Notes: a model not told the origin generated them from the letters alone. A stretch of 64,000 bases of DNA from Castor canadensis (GCF_047511655.1 NC_133390.1:90279583-90343582), one strand, 5' to 3'. Shown: positions 1-11,876, counted from the first letter of the stretch. Numbers and translations are program-made.

Positions 1-1022
1 TGCACAAAGGCGCAGTGATGGAATGAGGAAGCTTCCCTAAGGCGAGAAATCACAACTCTAATTCATTAAAGAATATGCAGACTGTATTCTACAAAGCCCC
101 CTTTTGTTATGCTCCCCTTGCCCTTTATAGAACTATGTAAACAGCTCCCCAATTATTGACATCCAAGGAAATAGCTTTCGATTCCCAAGTCTAGTAACAC
201 GGTTGTCCACCATCGCCACTATTCCTTCAGCATCCTGAAATAAACCCTGGAGCCCCGGTCACAACACAGCGCCTGAACGTCTGGTGTTTACCTAGCCCAT
301 TCTGGGCGCTAGCTACCCGACCTTTCGAGCCACTTCGGAGCTATGAAACAAGCATCGCATCATGAAAGACTTAGTAAAGACAGAAGTCACATGAGACAAT
401 GTCTCGGGTCTATGAATGAAAAGCTCCAAACGTTCGATCGCGTCGTTCAAAGGGAAAAACAACCTGGAAAGGATGAGAGGGGAGCTTCGGGGTGGAGGGA
501 GCGCTTTTCCTACCATACTCCTACCGGGCGATTTAAACGCAGAGACCAACGCTGGGCCGCGGGGCTGTCGGAAACAGAGTCCTCGGGCGTGACAGCCCCT
601 CGGCTCCGCGAAGCTCCCCCACGCCGCGCTGCCCTAAGCAGCCGGGCCACCCGCGGGCCGGTGGGCATACAGAACACCGGCGACCAAGCCACCGTGCCGG
701 TGCGGCGACCCGGGCGCACTTCCTCACCCTCCAGCTGCCCCATCCCCAAAAACGGGAGGGGGAGGAAACCGGGAGCGAGGCGGCGGCCCGCGGGGAACCA
801 AGAGGGAGCGGCGAGTCCTCGCCTCTGCGGCTGGGAGAGGCCAGAGGGAGCGGCGATCGCAGGCGAACTCCGCCGCGGTCAGACACTGGGAGACGACCAG
901 CCGATAGCCCCCGCCCAGTACGGCAGGCGCGCCCCGGAGTCCCTGGCACCCACCCGTCCCCGGCACCCACCCGTCCCCATCCTCACCGCGCCCGCTCGCG
1001 GCCAAGTCCGCGCTCTACTCAC
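1..1022 (-). other. PIK3CA: PIK3CA intron 1 (5' part)
   Basis: This is the sequence downstream of the PIK3CA exon 1 donor, running to the left edge. Positions 500-1022 still belong to the CpG island; positions 1-330 are AT-rich and hold no exon or repeat I can name. Intron assignment follows from the donor at 1022-1017 and the absence of any recognisable PIK3CA coding exon. Confidence 0.75.
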
Positions 1023-1073
1023 GCTCGGGGCTCCTCCAGGCTCCGTGGCTCTAACCGCATCGGGTCCCAGCCC

Positions 1074-1110
<37 letters not shown>

Positions 1111-1118
1111 GAGGGAGA
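1023..1118 (-). other. PIK3CA: PIK3CA non-coding exon 1 (5' UTR)
   Basis: Read on the minus strand, this segment starts with a GCC-repeat tract and continues through GGGGCTGGGACCCGATGCGG to a splice donor (exon end at 1023, GTGAGT at 1022-1017). It agrees almost base for base with the published human PIK3CA leader as I remember it, including the exon end before the GT. PIK3CA encodes the p110-alpha catalytic subunit of class IA phosphoinositide 3-kinase, which makes PIP3 at the plasma membrane. Its start codon is in exon 2, beyond the left edge of the window. The 5' end given is that of the remembered reference transcript; real start sites may lie further upstream, up to about 1400. The leader contains a short upstream ORF (see findings). 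Confidence 0.88.
1078..1107 (-). repeat. GCC trinucleotide repeat in the PIK3CA leader
   Basis: Ten uninterrupted GGC units on the plus strand (GCC in the transcript) lie in the PIK3CA 5' UTR. The human reference leader, from memory, has about half as many. Confidence 0.85.
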
Positions 1119-1420
1119 GGAGAGCGGGCGGCACGGCCCCCGCCTCCCGGCCCCTCTCCCCCGCCGCTCCGGAGCAGCCCGGCCGGGCCCGAGCCCTGCC
1201 TCGCCGGCGGCCCCAGCCCCAGCCCCAGAGGCCGCGGCAGCAGCAGTCCGAGACCTCAGCGGCGGCACCGGAACTGCCGCTTTCTCCTTCTAGCTCCCTC
1301 TCCTCGCTAGCCCCCGCCACACACCCCCGCCCCCGTCTCCTTTCTCTGTCGCCCCTGTTTTTTTTTTCCTTTTGTTTCCAGAATAAACTTTATTGGTCTC
1401 TTTTTCCGCTCACATCGTGT

Positions 1421-2969
1421 AAACAAACAACGAACTCTTCCCCACCCCCTAGACTCCCTCCCCTCCTCCGGCAGAGGAGGGTGAGTGCAGACGAGGGGCT
1501 GAGCCTACAATGCCCCGGAAGCAGACTTGCAAAAGGGCGGAAGTGAAATTAAGGCGAGGAGGAGGGGGATGTGGGCAATTTGGCAACAGAGTGCTACTGC
1601 GCCTGCGCCATGCTTTTCCGCCCGGAGTTGGGGGTACTGTTGGGGCTCTTTTTTTCTGCCCTGTCTGTGTACTGCTTGGTCTTCCTCAGTAGTGGGGCGT
1701 TGTGTCATCCTAGGACAGCGTACGTGTGGTGTATTTGCTTCTACTAGTGACACGCAGACTAGGGTAGAGATATAGAAGGAAATACTGGGAGCGAGTGAGT
1801 TTATTCACTTTTACGGCGACCAAGCGAAGGGGGCGCGGTGGCTCCTTGCTGTTGTCAGTGGCTAACCAAAAGTGCCCATGGATTGCAAGGCGCTGCTGCG
1901 CGTCCTTCTGCCAACATTGGTTTAACCTGTAACTATGCCAAGGCCTACTGCAGTCCTTTGACTCACTCGGGGCAGACTTCTTGCTATGTCTTCCTCCCCA
2001 CACACACCCCCTTTTTTCTCGATTTGAGTCGGCTCGTATTATGACTATTAAGACGTGCTGTTTTCGCGTAAAGCGAACTAAGATTTCAGAAAAGCTGTGT
2101 TGGCCGTAGATTGAATTCTCGGTGGTGTTTTGGAGCTGCGTACCAGAGAAGTCTCATTTTGCTCGAGAGTACACTGACGGGATCTATTGACTTGAGATTA
2201 CTACTGATAGGGGGTCCGGTACTTTGCGTTTCTCTCCCTCTAGTGGTCTTTCATTGTATTGAAACAAACGGGGGCGCAGTGATCTGAACTCAGATACAAG
2301 TCTCCCAGCGTTGGTTTTCCTTGAATTTTTAAGGAATAGAGGATTTGCAAGTGACTCAACCTGAAGATTTTGCAATCCAAAGTAACATCCAGAGCGAAGA
2401 CGTCCTCACGCCTGTAGTGCTCCACAAGTCTTAAACGATCCGTTCATCTATGTGATCATGGTTTCATTTGACTGTATTTCTCAATTTCCTGTTGTCTTTC
2501 TTTTCCACCCTTAAGTGCCACCTAACATTCCAGCGTTCATGCTTCTAAATATTTTCCTTGAACTAGTGTTTTTCAGAAATTTAAGAATTTCTGAAATTTC
2601 AGAAATTTCGGAGCAGGGGATTAAAGATAACCTTAAAATTGCTAGTCAAGGTAAACCGTAAGACCTTTAGGTGTTATTTCCCAAGTTGTGTTTTCAAGCA
2701 CAGAGTTCTGTGAGATATTAATAGTACTTGGTGGCAAAATTTTTTGCTGGGGATAGTTTTCTCTTTGCAAAGTGTATTTTTAATAAGTAAGGACGTGCTA
2801 ATTAAATGATTTTTTTTGTTATGAAATCGTGTGTCATATCTGGTACTTGGATCCTTGACAATATTCATCGGCTCAGGAATAGAATTATCACTTAATTCAC
2901 AGTTGATGCCCTTGGTTTATTTGCTGGCCGTGTGCTTTACATGTCTTATTTTCAAGGATGTTTGCGATT
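1421..2969. other. Single-copy-looking flank of the PIK3CA promoter
   Basis: Mixed-composition DNA between the CpG island and the first SINE, with no exon or repeat that I can name. Positions 2573-2612 contain several copies of TCAGAAATTT or its complement in both orientations. Confidence 0.5.
1599..1616. promoter_or_regulatory. Overlapping NRF1-like and YY1-like sites
   Basis: GCGCCTGCGC at 1599-1608 matches the NRF1 consensus with one central change. It runs directly into GCGCCATGCTTTT, which resembles a YY1 site. Such pairs are common in CpG-island promoters. The site is about 480 bp upstream of PIK3CA exon 1 and could serve that promoter or a divergent non-coding transcript. Motif match only. 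Confidence 0.4.
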
Positions 2970-3058
2970 TTTGTTTTGTTTTTGGGATACTGGGATCAAA
3001 GTCAAGGTCTTGCACATGCTAGGCAGGTGCTGTACCACTGAACTACATGTCCAGCCCT
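2970..3058 (-). repeat. ID-like tRNA-derived SINE
   Basis: Reverse complement of the local ID-like SINE, with the degenerate tRNA B box and the aggcaggtgctgtaccactg block. Diverged copy. Confidence 0.75.
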
Positions 3059-3500
3059 GAGTGCAGTATTTCTCACTTGTTTACCGTTTACTGTTTAGTA
3101 GAAAACATCTAGCAATAAACATGTCATTTATCTTAATCACAGTAAATGTATACGACATAAAGGTTTACATTTCAATCATTCTTTGTACAGTTCATTGACA
3201 TAGATTACACTGCAACAATCTCCACTGTCCATCTCCCAAACTTTTTCATCTTCCCAAACTAAATTTCTTCCTCCTTTTCTGAGAACCTGATGACAAAAAT
3301 GTTACATACTTTGATTTTTTTTCCCCACATGTCTCTAAGGCTCTGTTTACTTTTTTTCAGTTTTTCCTCTTCTCATATTTATCTCAACTGGATATTTTCT
3401 GTTGATGTTTCAGTTCATTTATTTTTAATTCTCTTAATAGCTGCATAGTCCCACGAAGGGACTTTAAAAGTTTTAGAAATTATATTTTTCAGTTCTTTTA

Positions 3501-3836
3501 AAAAATTTTTTAGCAGTACTAGGGTTTGACCTCAGGGCCTTGTGCTTGTGAAGCAGGCTCTTTACTACTTGAGCCATGCCCCCAGCCCTTTTAGTTATTT
3601 TTTGGATAGGGTCTCATGATTTCTGCCCAGCATTGCCCTGCCAAGGGCTGGCCTCAGACCAATCAACCTACCTCTGTCTCTCTAATAGCTGGATTACAAG
3701 TGTGAGTCACTTGTAATCAACTTGGTTGAGATGGGGTCTTGCTAAGTTTTTGTCTAGGCTGGGCTCAAACTGTGTTCCTCCTGATGTGCCTCCCAAGTAC
3801 CTAGCATTACAGGCATGTACCACCACATCTGGCACT
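3501..3836 (-). repeat. ID + two B1-like units, compound SINE
   Basis: An ID-like unit (3510-3592) is followed by two B1-like 7SL-derived units (3593-3710 and 3724-3836), all read on the minus strand. The B1 signature is the 'ctagcattacaggcatg' block near each head. Confidence 0.75.
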
Positions 3837-3864
3837 CAATTCTTAATTTTTTTATTCTGTTTTG

Positions 3865-4086
3865 CGTGTGTGTGTGTGTGTGTGGTACTTGGGTGTGAAC
3901 TCAGGGCTTCATGTTCACAAGTCAGGCACTCTTACTACTTGAGCCACTCTGTCAACCCAGTTTTGTGCTGGGTATTTTCGAGATAGGGTCTTGTGAACTA
4001 TCTCCCTTGGCAGGCTTCAAACTATGATCCTCCTGATCTCTGCCTCCTGAGTACCTAGGATTATGGACATGAGGCTGTGCCTGGCC
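3865..4086 (-). repeat. B1+ID dimeric SINE with (CA)n tail
   Basis: A TG run (3866-3884, the complement of a CA tail), then an ID-like unit, then a B1-like unit, in minus orientation. The B1 part carries the usual 'cctcctgatctctgcctcct' block. Confidence 0.8.
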
Positions 4087-4095
4087 TTAGCAATT

Positions 4096-4392
4096 TGTGT
4101 GTGTGTGTGTGTGTGCGCGCAGTACTGGAGTTTGAACTCAAAACCTTGTGCTTACAAGGCAGGTACTGTACCTCTTTTTACTTTGGTTATTTTTAAGATA
4201 GGGTCTTGCTCTGTGCCTGAACCTCAGTCCTCCTATTTATACCTCCCATGTGGCTGGACTACATGTGTGTACCACTACACACACCTGAAATGGGTTTGCA
4301 TGAATTTTTTGCCTGGGTTAGCTTCAAACCACGCCCTCCCAATATCTGCCTTGGGAGTAGCTAGGGTTACAGGCTTCAACGACCATACCTAG
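4096..4392 (-). repeat. B1+ID dimeric SINE with (CA)n tail
   Basis: Immediately next to the previous copy and of the same build: a TG run (4096-4120), an ID-like unit and a B1-like unit on the minus strand. More diverged than its neighbour. Confidence 0.75.
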
Positions 4393-5569
4393 CTTCAGCA
4401 AATGTCTCATGAATAAATGAGGTATTTTGTAAGTTCTGCATGAAAGAATCACATTTAGTAGGAAACATGCTGATTGTTAAAAAGGGACCAGAGCTATAAA
4501 GGACGTATGGTACCAGAAGTTACATGCAGTCATGTGTTCAGATATGAGCTCTAGCAATGAAAAAAATCTCTCAACCTTCAAGACATACACATCATCTTTT
4601 AAAGTATGACTAAATGGCTTTAATTTTAGAGTGAAGAAATTGATTGTTTACAAATAGTGTGTCTTTAATATAGAGTAACATTCACAAGTAAAATTTATCA
4701 AGTTTATTTGAGCTATCATAAATTATTTGTCTTCATGAATTCCTAGTTTCTAGCTATCTGATTTACTTGTGCCTCTTCCAGACTGAGATTTTTATACCTT
4801 GCTGATATCTTTATGATATTAAATGGAGGAGAAAAAGCTCTTAAGGGAAGAATAACCCATTTTACTCCATTTATAAAAAATTCAACATTGTTAAGGAAAC
4901 AAATTTATTCTCTCTTGATTATAAGAGAATAATTTTCTTAACTCAATAGTTGTGGTTAAAATTAGTCCTTGCAATGACAGTGGATAGCCCAAGGCTTTGC
5001 ATGCTACTCTGCTAAGATTTGAGGTTAGGGCCTTGCACTTGCCACACAGGCACTCTACCACTTGAACCGTGCCTCCAACCCCCAAATTTCTAATTAACAG
5101 CAAGAATTTTTGTGTGGATCTCATAGTTAATTAAACCAGCTGTGTTAGAAGGATACAGTCATGAAGTTCTGAAAGAAGGGATATTTTAATGTCAGAAAAA
5201 ATAAAATTTTAAACATCCAAATGATTTTTAACGTACCTTAAAAATAGAAACACCTGGATATTTAAAAAAATGTATTTATTTTCTTCTTTCTTTTGGTGTA
5301 ACATTTTCATATGAACAGAAGTTTCATAATACACTAAAATCAAATTGTAGGAATAAACAATTTACCAGTGAGAATGTCCATTTCAACAATATCTTTCCTG
5401 ATTATAGCGACTGTTATGTGATAATAAGATAAAGCTACTGTTCTAATTTAAGTATTGGGTCTTCACAAATGTTATTTTATAAGAGTTATTATTACATTGG
5501 TATAATCACCCTAATCTTTTCCCCAATGTATATACACAAAATAAATTTTGTTATTACTATTTTGGGTGG
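4393..5569. other. AT-rich intergenic DNA
   Basis: Apart from the ID fragment at 5016-5083, I see no gene or named repeat. Confidence 0.5.
5016..5083 (-). repeat. ID-like SINE fragment
   Basis: Diverged minus-strand ID-like fragment recognised by 'cactctaccacttgaaccgtg' followed by the SINE head. Confidence 0.6.
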
Positions 5570-5766
5570 GTTTTTTTTGGCAGAACTAGGGTTTGAACTA
5601 GGGACTCATGCTTGCTAGTCACTCTGTCACTTGAGCAGTACCTCCAGCTCTTATCTTCATTTTTTGAGACAGTCTCACTATGTAGTCCAGGTTGGCCTGA
5701 AACTCAAGATTCTCCTGCTTCAGCCTCCAAAGTGCCAAATTACAGGAATGCAACACCACATCCAAC
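5570..5766 (-). repeat. B1+ID dimeric SINE
   Basis: Minus-strand ID-like unit (5570-5655) joined to a B1-like unit with the 'gagacagtctcactatgtag' block. Old copy. Confidence 0.75.
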
Positions 5767-7221
5767 TTATCATTATTTTATTATTTTTATGAAAGGGAAA
5801 CAATCTAAACAATTGAAAGATTGGCAAACAGTAAATAAAATAAAGTAGAAGTTAATAAAATGGGCAGAAATTCCTACTTTCATGTAGTTTTCATTCTTTT
5901 AAGGGACATAATGAAGAAGTATATAGTATTTTAGAAGATAACAGAGCTCTGGAGAAAAGCACAGTTCAGAAGGGATAATAGAAGTGCTGATGTGTGTAAA
6001 TTTTAAAAGGATAGCCAGGGAAATCCTGACTACTCAGATTTGAGTAAAACCTTGAAAGTAGTCAAGAGAATATAGGGAACAGGAGTTGGGAAAAGAGTGT
6101 GCCAAGCAGGTCAAGTAGATAAATGAGATCAACCTATAGCAACATGGATGGAGCTCAAAAAGATAAGAACTTGTATTTAGACACCGTTAAAAATAGTTCT
6201 TAAATAGCAGGTTCCTAGGTATAGGTAGGAAAATGTATGAAAACTGTAGGAAATCTTACTCTGAATTCACCATTATCTTTTTTTAATATACTGTCAGAAT
6301 TTTAAACTTTTGCCCATCTGTTGAGTGAAAACTGAGATTCTGTTATCAATTTATTTTTCTTTAATATTATTACTAATGAGTTCCCTTTTCTGTTGTCTCC
6401 TTTTAAAAAATTTAAGTTAACACATGCACAGAGTTAAAAAGAAAATAATACTAAACAGATTATACAAAAGACAGTAGTCTCCTCTTCCTTCTGTCCTATT
6501 TTTGACACCAAACCCATGATATCCTCTGTTCTTTCAGGTATTAGTATTATATTATTATTTTGCAGTTTCTTGATTTAGCTGTTTTACATAGATGCATGTA
6601 TACCCTGCTTCCCTTCATTAATACACTCTCAGTGTAATTTTCAGTTAAGGATCAGTATTTATATGACTGCATTAATATTATTAACTGCAGAGCCAAGGAA
6701 TTCATATTTTATTTCTTGAAAAGCTTTAAATTTTTCTTAAAAATGATATCATTTATCACATATATAAATTTTCTATGCATCTAGTCTTCTAATTACTTAT
6801 TTAGTTCTGTCATATTTCTAATACTAGTTCTCTTCCCCCAGTGCTTAGATAATTTATGGATTCCACTTGATTCTTTCTCAGAGATCACATCCTGGAGTCT
6901 TTCATCCTGCTGCTTCAGGCTGGACTAGTTTCTTTCTAGTCCTGTGCTATTTGCCATCTGGGACTTCCTTTCACTATTTCCTGTTGTACAGTCCTTGTTT
7001 CCTGGATTCTATGCTTTTCTCTTGATTACTTCCATATTTCAGATGAGTAGCTTGCTGAGAAAGAGTGAATGGGAAATAAATTCCAATACACAACTGGAGA
7101 ACTATTGGAATTCAATAAAAACATTTCCAGATAGTCAACATCTCAGAGAATATACCCTATCTTTGTGTGAACAGTATAGTACATATGATGAGACATTATC
7201 CCAATGTGTAAGTTATTAATC
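5767..7221. other. AT-rich intergenic DNA
   Basis: No exon is recognisable. Short open frames are present (for example 6944-7219) but have no family resemblance. Probably old, unnamed interspersed sequence. Confidence 0.45.
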
Positions 7222-7616
7222 CATTGACTTTGAGTTAATCAAAAGGTAGATTATCCTATTTGGGCCTTACTTAATCAGATGAGCCCTTCTAGAGAAGGTA
7301 AAGAATCAGAGAGATGCTCTTCTGCTAGTCTTGAGATGAGAGGCCAAGTGGCAATTCCTGAGTATAGCTACTTGTTGCTGAAAGAAGACCCCAGCTGAAG
7401 GCTAGCAAGAAAACAGGATCTTGGTCATGCAACCTCAAGGAACTAACTTTTGTCAGCAACCTGAATAAGCCTGGAAGAGGACTATGGACTCCAGATGAAA
7501 CAACAGATTCAGAAGATGCCTTGGTAGTGACCCTTAATGCCCTAGGCACAGAACCTAGCTTTGTGCTCAGAGGCTATCTCACAAAAACTGTAAAATAATA
7601 AATGGGTGACTGAAGT
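7222..7616 (+). mobile_element. MLT1-type (ERVL-MaLR) solo LTR
   Basis: The block from 'gttaatcaaaaggtagattatcc' through a purine-rich middle to a terminal aataataaa resembles MLT1 LTRs of the mammalian-wide MaLR class. Old and diverged; the subfamily is not assigned. Confidence 0.55.
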
Positions 7617-7628
7617 TATACTGCTGGA

Positions 7629-7710
7629 GTTTTTGGTGGTCCTGGGGTTTGAATTCAGGGCCTTGTGCTTGCTCGGCAGGTGATCTATCACTTAAGCCAT
7701 GCTTCCAGAA
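7629..7710 (-). repeat. ID-like SINE
   Basis: Minus-strand copy with the 'tttgaattcagggccttgtg' block and the 'gcttaagccatgcttccag' head. Confidence 0.75.
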
Positions 7711-8947
7711 TTGATTTAGTTGATATATGGCTACTTTATCTATTATAAGTTATTTTCCTTTTTATAATTAACAAATGACATATGGTAAAATACTTGAATA
7801 TGTACTTATTTGGTTATAAATTGCTTTCACCTATTAGTTTTAGGATTACTTGATGATTCCTAAATTGTCACCATTTTTAAATGACCTGGATCAATTGCCT
7901 CATTTTTAAGTAATCTGATTTTCTCTGGAAGCATCTAGAGATATACATTTCTACTCTAGGTGTACATAACTTTATGATTCTAATAGTATAATTTAAGAAT
8001 AGTGATACAGTTTTCTTTATTCATACAATCACAGGCTTCATTTCCATTTTTAATCTGGAGGTTCTTTTCTGTGAAAATTTTTATTTTGATTATTTTTTCC
8101 CATTTTCTCTTTTCAAGAATTCTTATTAGTCATCATTCTTTTTTGTGTTTATGTCAAAATTATCTGTACTCTAGTCCATTTCTTTTAACATTTTCTTTGG
8201 GGTACTGTCTTAAACTTACCAATCTGAACCCTTTATTGAATTTAAAACTTCTATGACCAGGTTTTTAATTTTATAGTGGTATTGTTTTTTGCTCTCAGAT
8301 TATTACTTACAAAAAATGACATCCTGTTTTTAAATCATATGCAATGACCTTGCTTTTCTTACTAAGAAAAGAACCATAACAAGTTGTGTGGATGTTTTCT
8401 TTCATTCACTTTCTCTTATCTGGGTTGGGTTCCCTCCCTCTATTTTGTTTGTTTGAATGTTGTATGTCATTAAATGTCTGATGACACAGGCTATCCACTT
8501 ATATTTCAGAATGAGGCACTAAAAAAATCTGGGCGGTACTATCTGACTCACAGGCTTCATTGTAGGGTGATCAAATGTTAGGATTCCCACAACTAGGGTA
8601 TTTAGTTCATCCATATTTTGAGCCTGCCAGTGATTCTAGTGAGGTGAATCAACATTCTTCTCTTTGGTAGCATCCTCCTTTTTCTGTTTCCATCACTCTG
8701 CTTTTCATCTTTCAGAAATTTCTTGATATCTTTCACCAATTGGTTTTCTTGATTTTTCTCCTTTTCTTTGTGAATTTATCATTTTCAAGAATCCATTTAA
8801 TAGTATTTTTAGAAAGGATTTTGTAAGGAGAGAAATTAGATTTCTATAATCAATGTACATACATTTCTGGCTATTTTAATGTATTTATATTTGTTGATGA
8901 GTTTTATAATCAGTTTTCCATGTAATACCAGTTTACCTACCCATCTA
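7711..8947. other. AT-rich intergenic DNA
   Basis: T-rich sequence with no feature I can name. Confidence 0.45.
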
Positions 8948-9323
8948 TTATGGTTTGGATCTTAAATGTTTCCCAAAGGCCTGTAAGCTAAAAGCTTGCT
9001 CACCAGCCTTTGGTGCTCCTGAGAAGTGGTGGAACCTTTAGGAAGTGAAGCCTAGTGGAAGGTGGTTAGGTCATTGAGGGCATGTCCTTGAAGTGGCTAT
9101 TGGAACCTTGGACCCTTCTTTCTATATCTGCTTCTTGGCTGCCATGAGGTGAATAGCCTCCTCTGCCATGCATTTCCTCCATGATGGACCATGCTGCCAC
9201 AGGCCCAAAATAACATGAGCAAGTGATCAAGAACTGACGCCTCTGAAACAGCCAAAAAACACTTTTCTCTTTTAAGTTACCTATCATAGGTATTTTGTCA
9301 CAGTGACAAAAAGTTGACTAACA
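8948..9323 (+). mobile_element. MaLR (MST/THE1-like) solo LTR
   Basis: It begins TATGGTTTGGAT and ends with the 'ggtattttgtcacagtgaca' ... 'actaacaca' pattern typical of MST/THE1-class MaLR LTRs. The open frame on the opposite strand (9066-9287) is a by-product. Confidence 0.65.
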
Positions 9324-10028
9324 CATCTGTTGAATGTTTCCCTGCTCTTAGTTTTCTGAGAATATGCCTTCTAAAAAAAAGTGAATCATGCCCCAAGACA
9401 AGGTGAAAGTTACGGTAATCCTCCCAGGCCAAAAAGGGCACGTTGCATGTTTAAGTGATGTGATAAAGTGAAATTTTTAGATTTATTTAAAGGTGGCTGG
9501 TCTTTAACAGAAGTTGGATGGCATTGTGGGCAAAATAAGTCAAGCCTCTATAGTACAATACTGATCTCTATGCATTCTGAGTATTTGTGGTTTTTCTTCA
9601 ATGGCGGTCTCCTTGGAACCATATATCCACATATACCAAGGATGTACCATACATCTGCAGGTTAATTGACTTCTTTGCAATATTAAGTCTTCATTATAGG
9701 AATTCTCTGTTTATTCAAATTATCACTGATATACTTCAATAAATTACTATGAGATTCTTCATATAGAGAAGTTTTGTTTCCTGTAATCTTATTGATAGAT
9801 ATTTCATGATTTTGGTTGCTATAGATAACAAATCCTTATTCTATTCCCCCATTATATTTTCTAATTATAGAAAGCAAAATTTTGATTGATGTATTTATCT
9901 TGTATCTGATCACCTTTATGAATTCCTGCAGGTTCTGAAAATTTCTTTCATATTAATATTTACAAATGTAATTTACAAATGTGTATCATATTTTATAACA
10001 AAATTTCTAGGTTCAATACATTATTTTT
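9324..10028. other. AT-rich intergenic DNA
   Basis: I see no gene or named repeat. Confidence 0.45.
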
Positions 10029-10210
10029 CTGGTACTGGGACTTGAACTCAGTACCTTCAGCTTGAGCCACTCCACCAGCCCATTTTTGTGAAGGGTTTTT
10101 TCAAGATAGAGACTTGTGAACTATTTCTCTGGCTTGGCTTCAAACTTCAATCCTCCTGCTCTCAGCCTCCTGAGTAGCTAGGATTACAGGCGTGGGCCAC
10201 CAATGCCCAG
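10029..10210 (-). repeat. B1+ID dimeric SINE
   Basis: A shortened minus-strand ID-like unit is followed by a B1-like unit with 'agtagctaggattacaggcg'. Confidence 0.8.
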
Positions 10211-10237
10211 CAAGAATAAGGTGTTCTACTTTTTAAA

Positions 10238-10322
10238 TTTTTTTTGGCAGTGCTGGGATTTGAACTCAGGGCCTCATACTTGCTAGGCAGGCACTCTACC
10301 ACCAGAGCCACTCCACCAGCCC
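10238..10322 (-). repeat. ID-like SINE
   Basis: Well-preserved minus-strand copy with T-rich tail complement 'ttttttttggcag' and the full 'aggcaggcactctaccacca' block. Confidence 0.85.
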
Positions 10323-10976
10323 TTGGTAAATTTCATGAATAGGGCAATTTATTTTCTTACAGAAATTAATCTATGAATTTATTCTATCTCCTTTTATCCA
10401 AGTAAAGATTGTATACTAGAATTTCTCTTTATGAAAATCTGTTCACTTACTTTCATATGAGAAGTGTTAAATGATCAAATAAATTTGAAAAAATGCTATC
10501 TTAAAATATTTAACACCTAGCACAATGCCTAGCACTTAGCAGTAGCTCAAAATTATTTGAGTGAATGAATGAATGTATCCAGCCTTCCCAGGCATCTTCT
10601 TTCTTTCAGACTAACTTACCTAACCCTAGACAGATGAGGAATGTTTTCTAAAAACTCTCCAAGGTGAATATTTCATAAAATCCCTGGAACCCCATATTAG
10701 TGTTTAACTCAATGCCAGGAAACTTCCTTACTCTCAGGCTATTTTGCTGTAGTATAAGTCATTTCCTTTGATTCTTTCCTTATACTGCTAGAGAACAGAT
10801 TTCCATTCCTGTGTATAAAAATGAGAAAAATTATATGGAACTCAAAATTTAGTTTAAGGTTTGCTTTAAAAATTCTTTCCTTCTGTCTCTATCATAATTC
10901 TCTACAAAAAGACAATTCTGACCCTGATGGGGTCAGTGTAGATTTATTTATTGTAGAAAATTGGAAAAAATAATTT

Positions 10977-11062
10977 TGGGGGGCAATACTGGAGCTTGAA
11001 CTCGGGGCCTCACACTTGCTAGGCAGGTATTCTACCACTGGGAGCCACACACCACCCACCCC
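10977..11062 (-). repeat. ID-like SINE
   Basis: Minus-strand copy inside AT-rich DNA; the body is intact and the head slightly scrambled. Confidence 0.8.
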
Positions 11063-11720
11063 ATGTTTAATAATTTTAGAGAAAGTTGATACTTAAGTAT
11101 GAAGACGGGTATCTTACACTTCTCAGTACCCTTGCACTAATGGTTTCTAAACTTGCCCATCTTTTAAAACACATGAGGAACTTAATATACCAAATATTTT
11201 AGTTCCCACATCAAATGTATTAAATTCAAATCCAAGATAGTTGATATTTGGAAACTTGTAATAAAAACAAACTCATAACGAAAATTTTCCAGGTGAATGT
11301 GTATTTTACTGTGTTAAAGTTTCCTATAGGTAGAACCTCACTTAAATTATGCAAATATTGTTTACTTTAAGCTATAGAGTGAATTATGATTATTTATATT
11401 AAAATTATCCTTTTTATGTACCTATTCCTAATTCTTTCCACATTTGGTAAGCTATATGCATGGAAAAACCTTCAGATAATTTATTTCTTACACTGTTTTT
11501 GCCGAGTCCTTCATTCTCCTCTAATTTGGAATGTTTTAGTCAAAAACAGCATAATTGCAACAGTTGTCTTGTGACCAACTTTGTGGATTTCCTGCATCAA
11601 ATGCCATCTACTTCTTGGTCTTTCTCTTTATTTTTGTTGTTCTCCCATTTTAATGAACCTCATTCCTGGAACAGCCTAAGAAAGGGAGCATGGCACATAA
11701 TTTTATTTGTTTATTAATTT
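11063..11720. other. AT-rich intergenic DNA
   Basis: No recognisable gene or repeat; short open frames at 11386-11717 look like chance. Confidence 0.45.
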
Positions 11721-11801
11721 TTTCTGCAGAATTGGGAATTGAACCCCAGGGCTTCATGCATGCTAGGCAAGTGCTTTACTACTAAGCTACATACCTGCCC
11801 G
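11721..11801 (-). repeat. ID-like SINE, older variant
   Basis: Minus strand, with 'gaaccccagggcttcatgca' and 'ctactaagctacatacctg'. This is closer to classical rodent ID than to the dominant local type. Confidence 0.7.
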
Positions 11802-11876
11802 TAAGGGACATACATTTTTGAGATTTTTTTTGTATTTCAACATTTTTTTCTTTAGCCTTCACATATGATTAATAGT

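Larger units (their letters stand above)
500..1420 (-). promoter_or_regulatory. PIK3CA: CpG-island promoter of PIK3CA
   Basis: A GC- and CpG-rich block surrounds the recognised first exon of PIK3CA, while DNA on both sides is AT-rich. It contains many GC-box-like runs and no clear TATA box, the usual layout of a housekeeping mammalian promoter. Transcription of PIK3CA runs leftward, so sequence above about 1118 is upstream promoter and sequence below 1023 is intron 1. Long open frames here on both strands are a by-product of high GC content. The boundaries are by eye. Confidence 0.85.

Noticed and set aside
343-1293. 316-codon open frame on the plus strand
   Set aside because: It crosses the PIK3CA CpG island antisense to exon 1, is low in complexity (Pro, Ala, Arg, Gly runs) and matches no family; high GC content removes stop codons.
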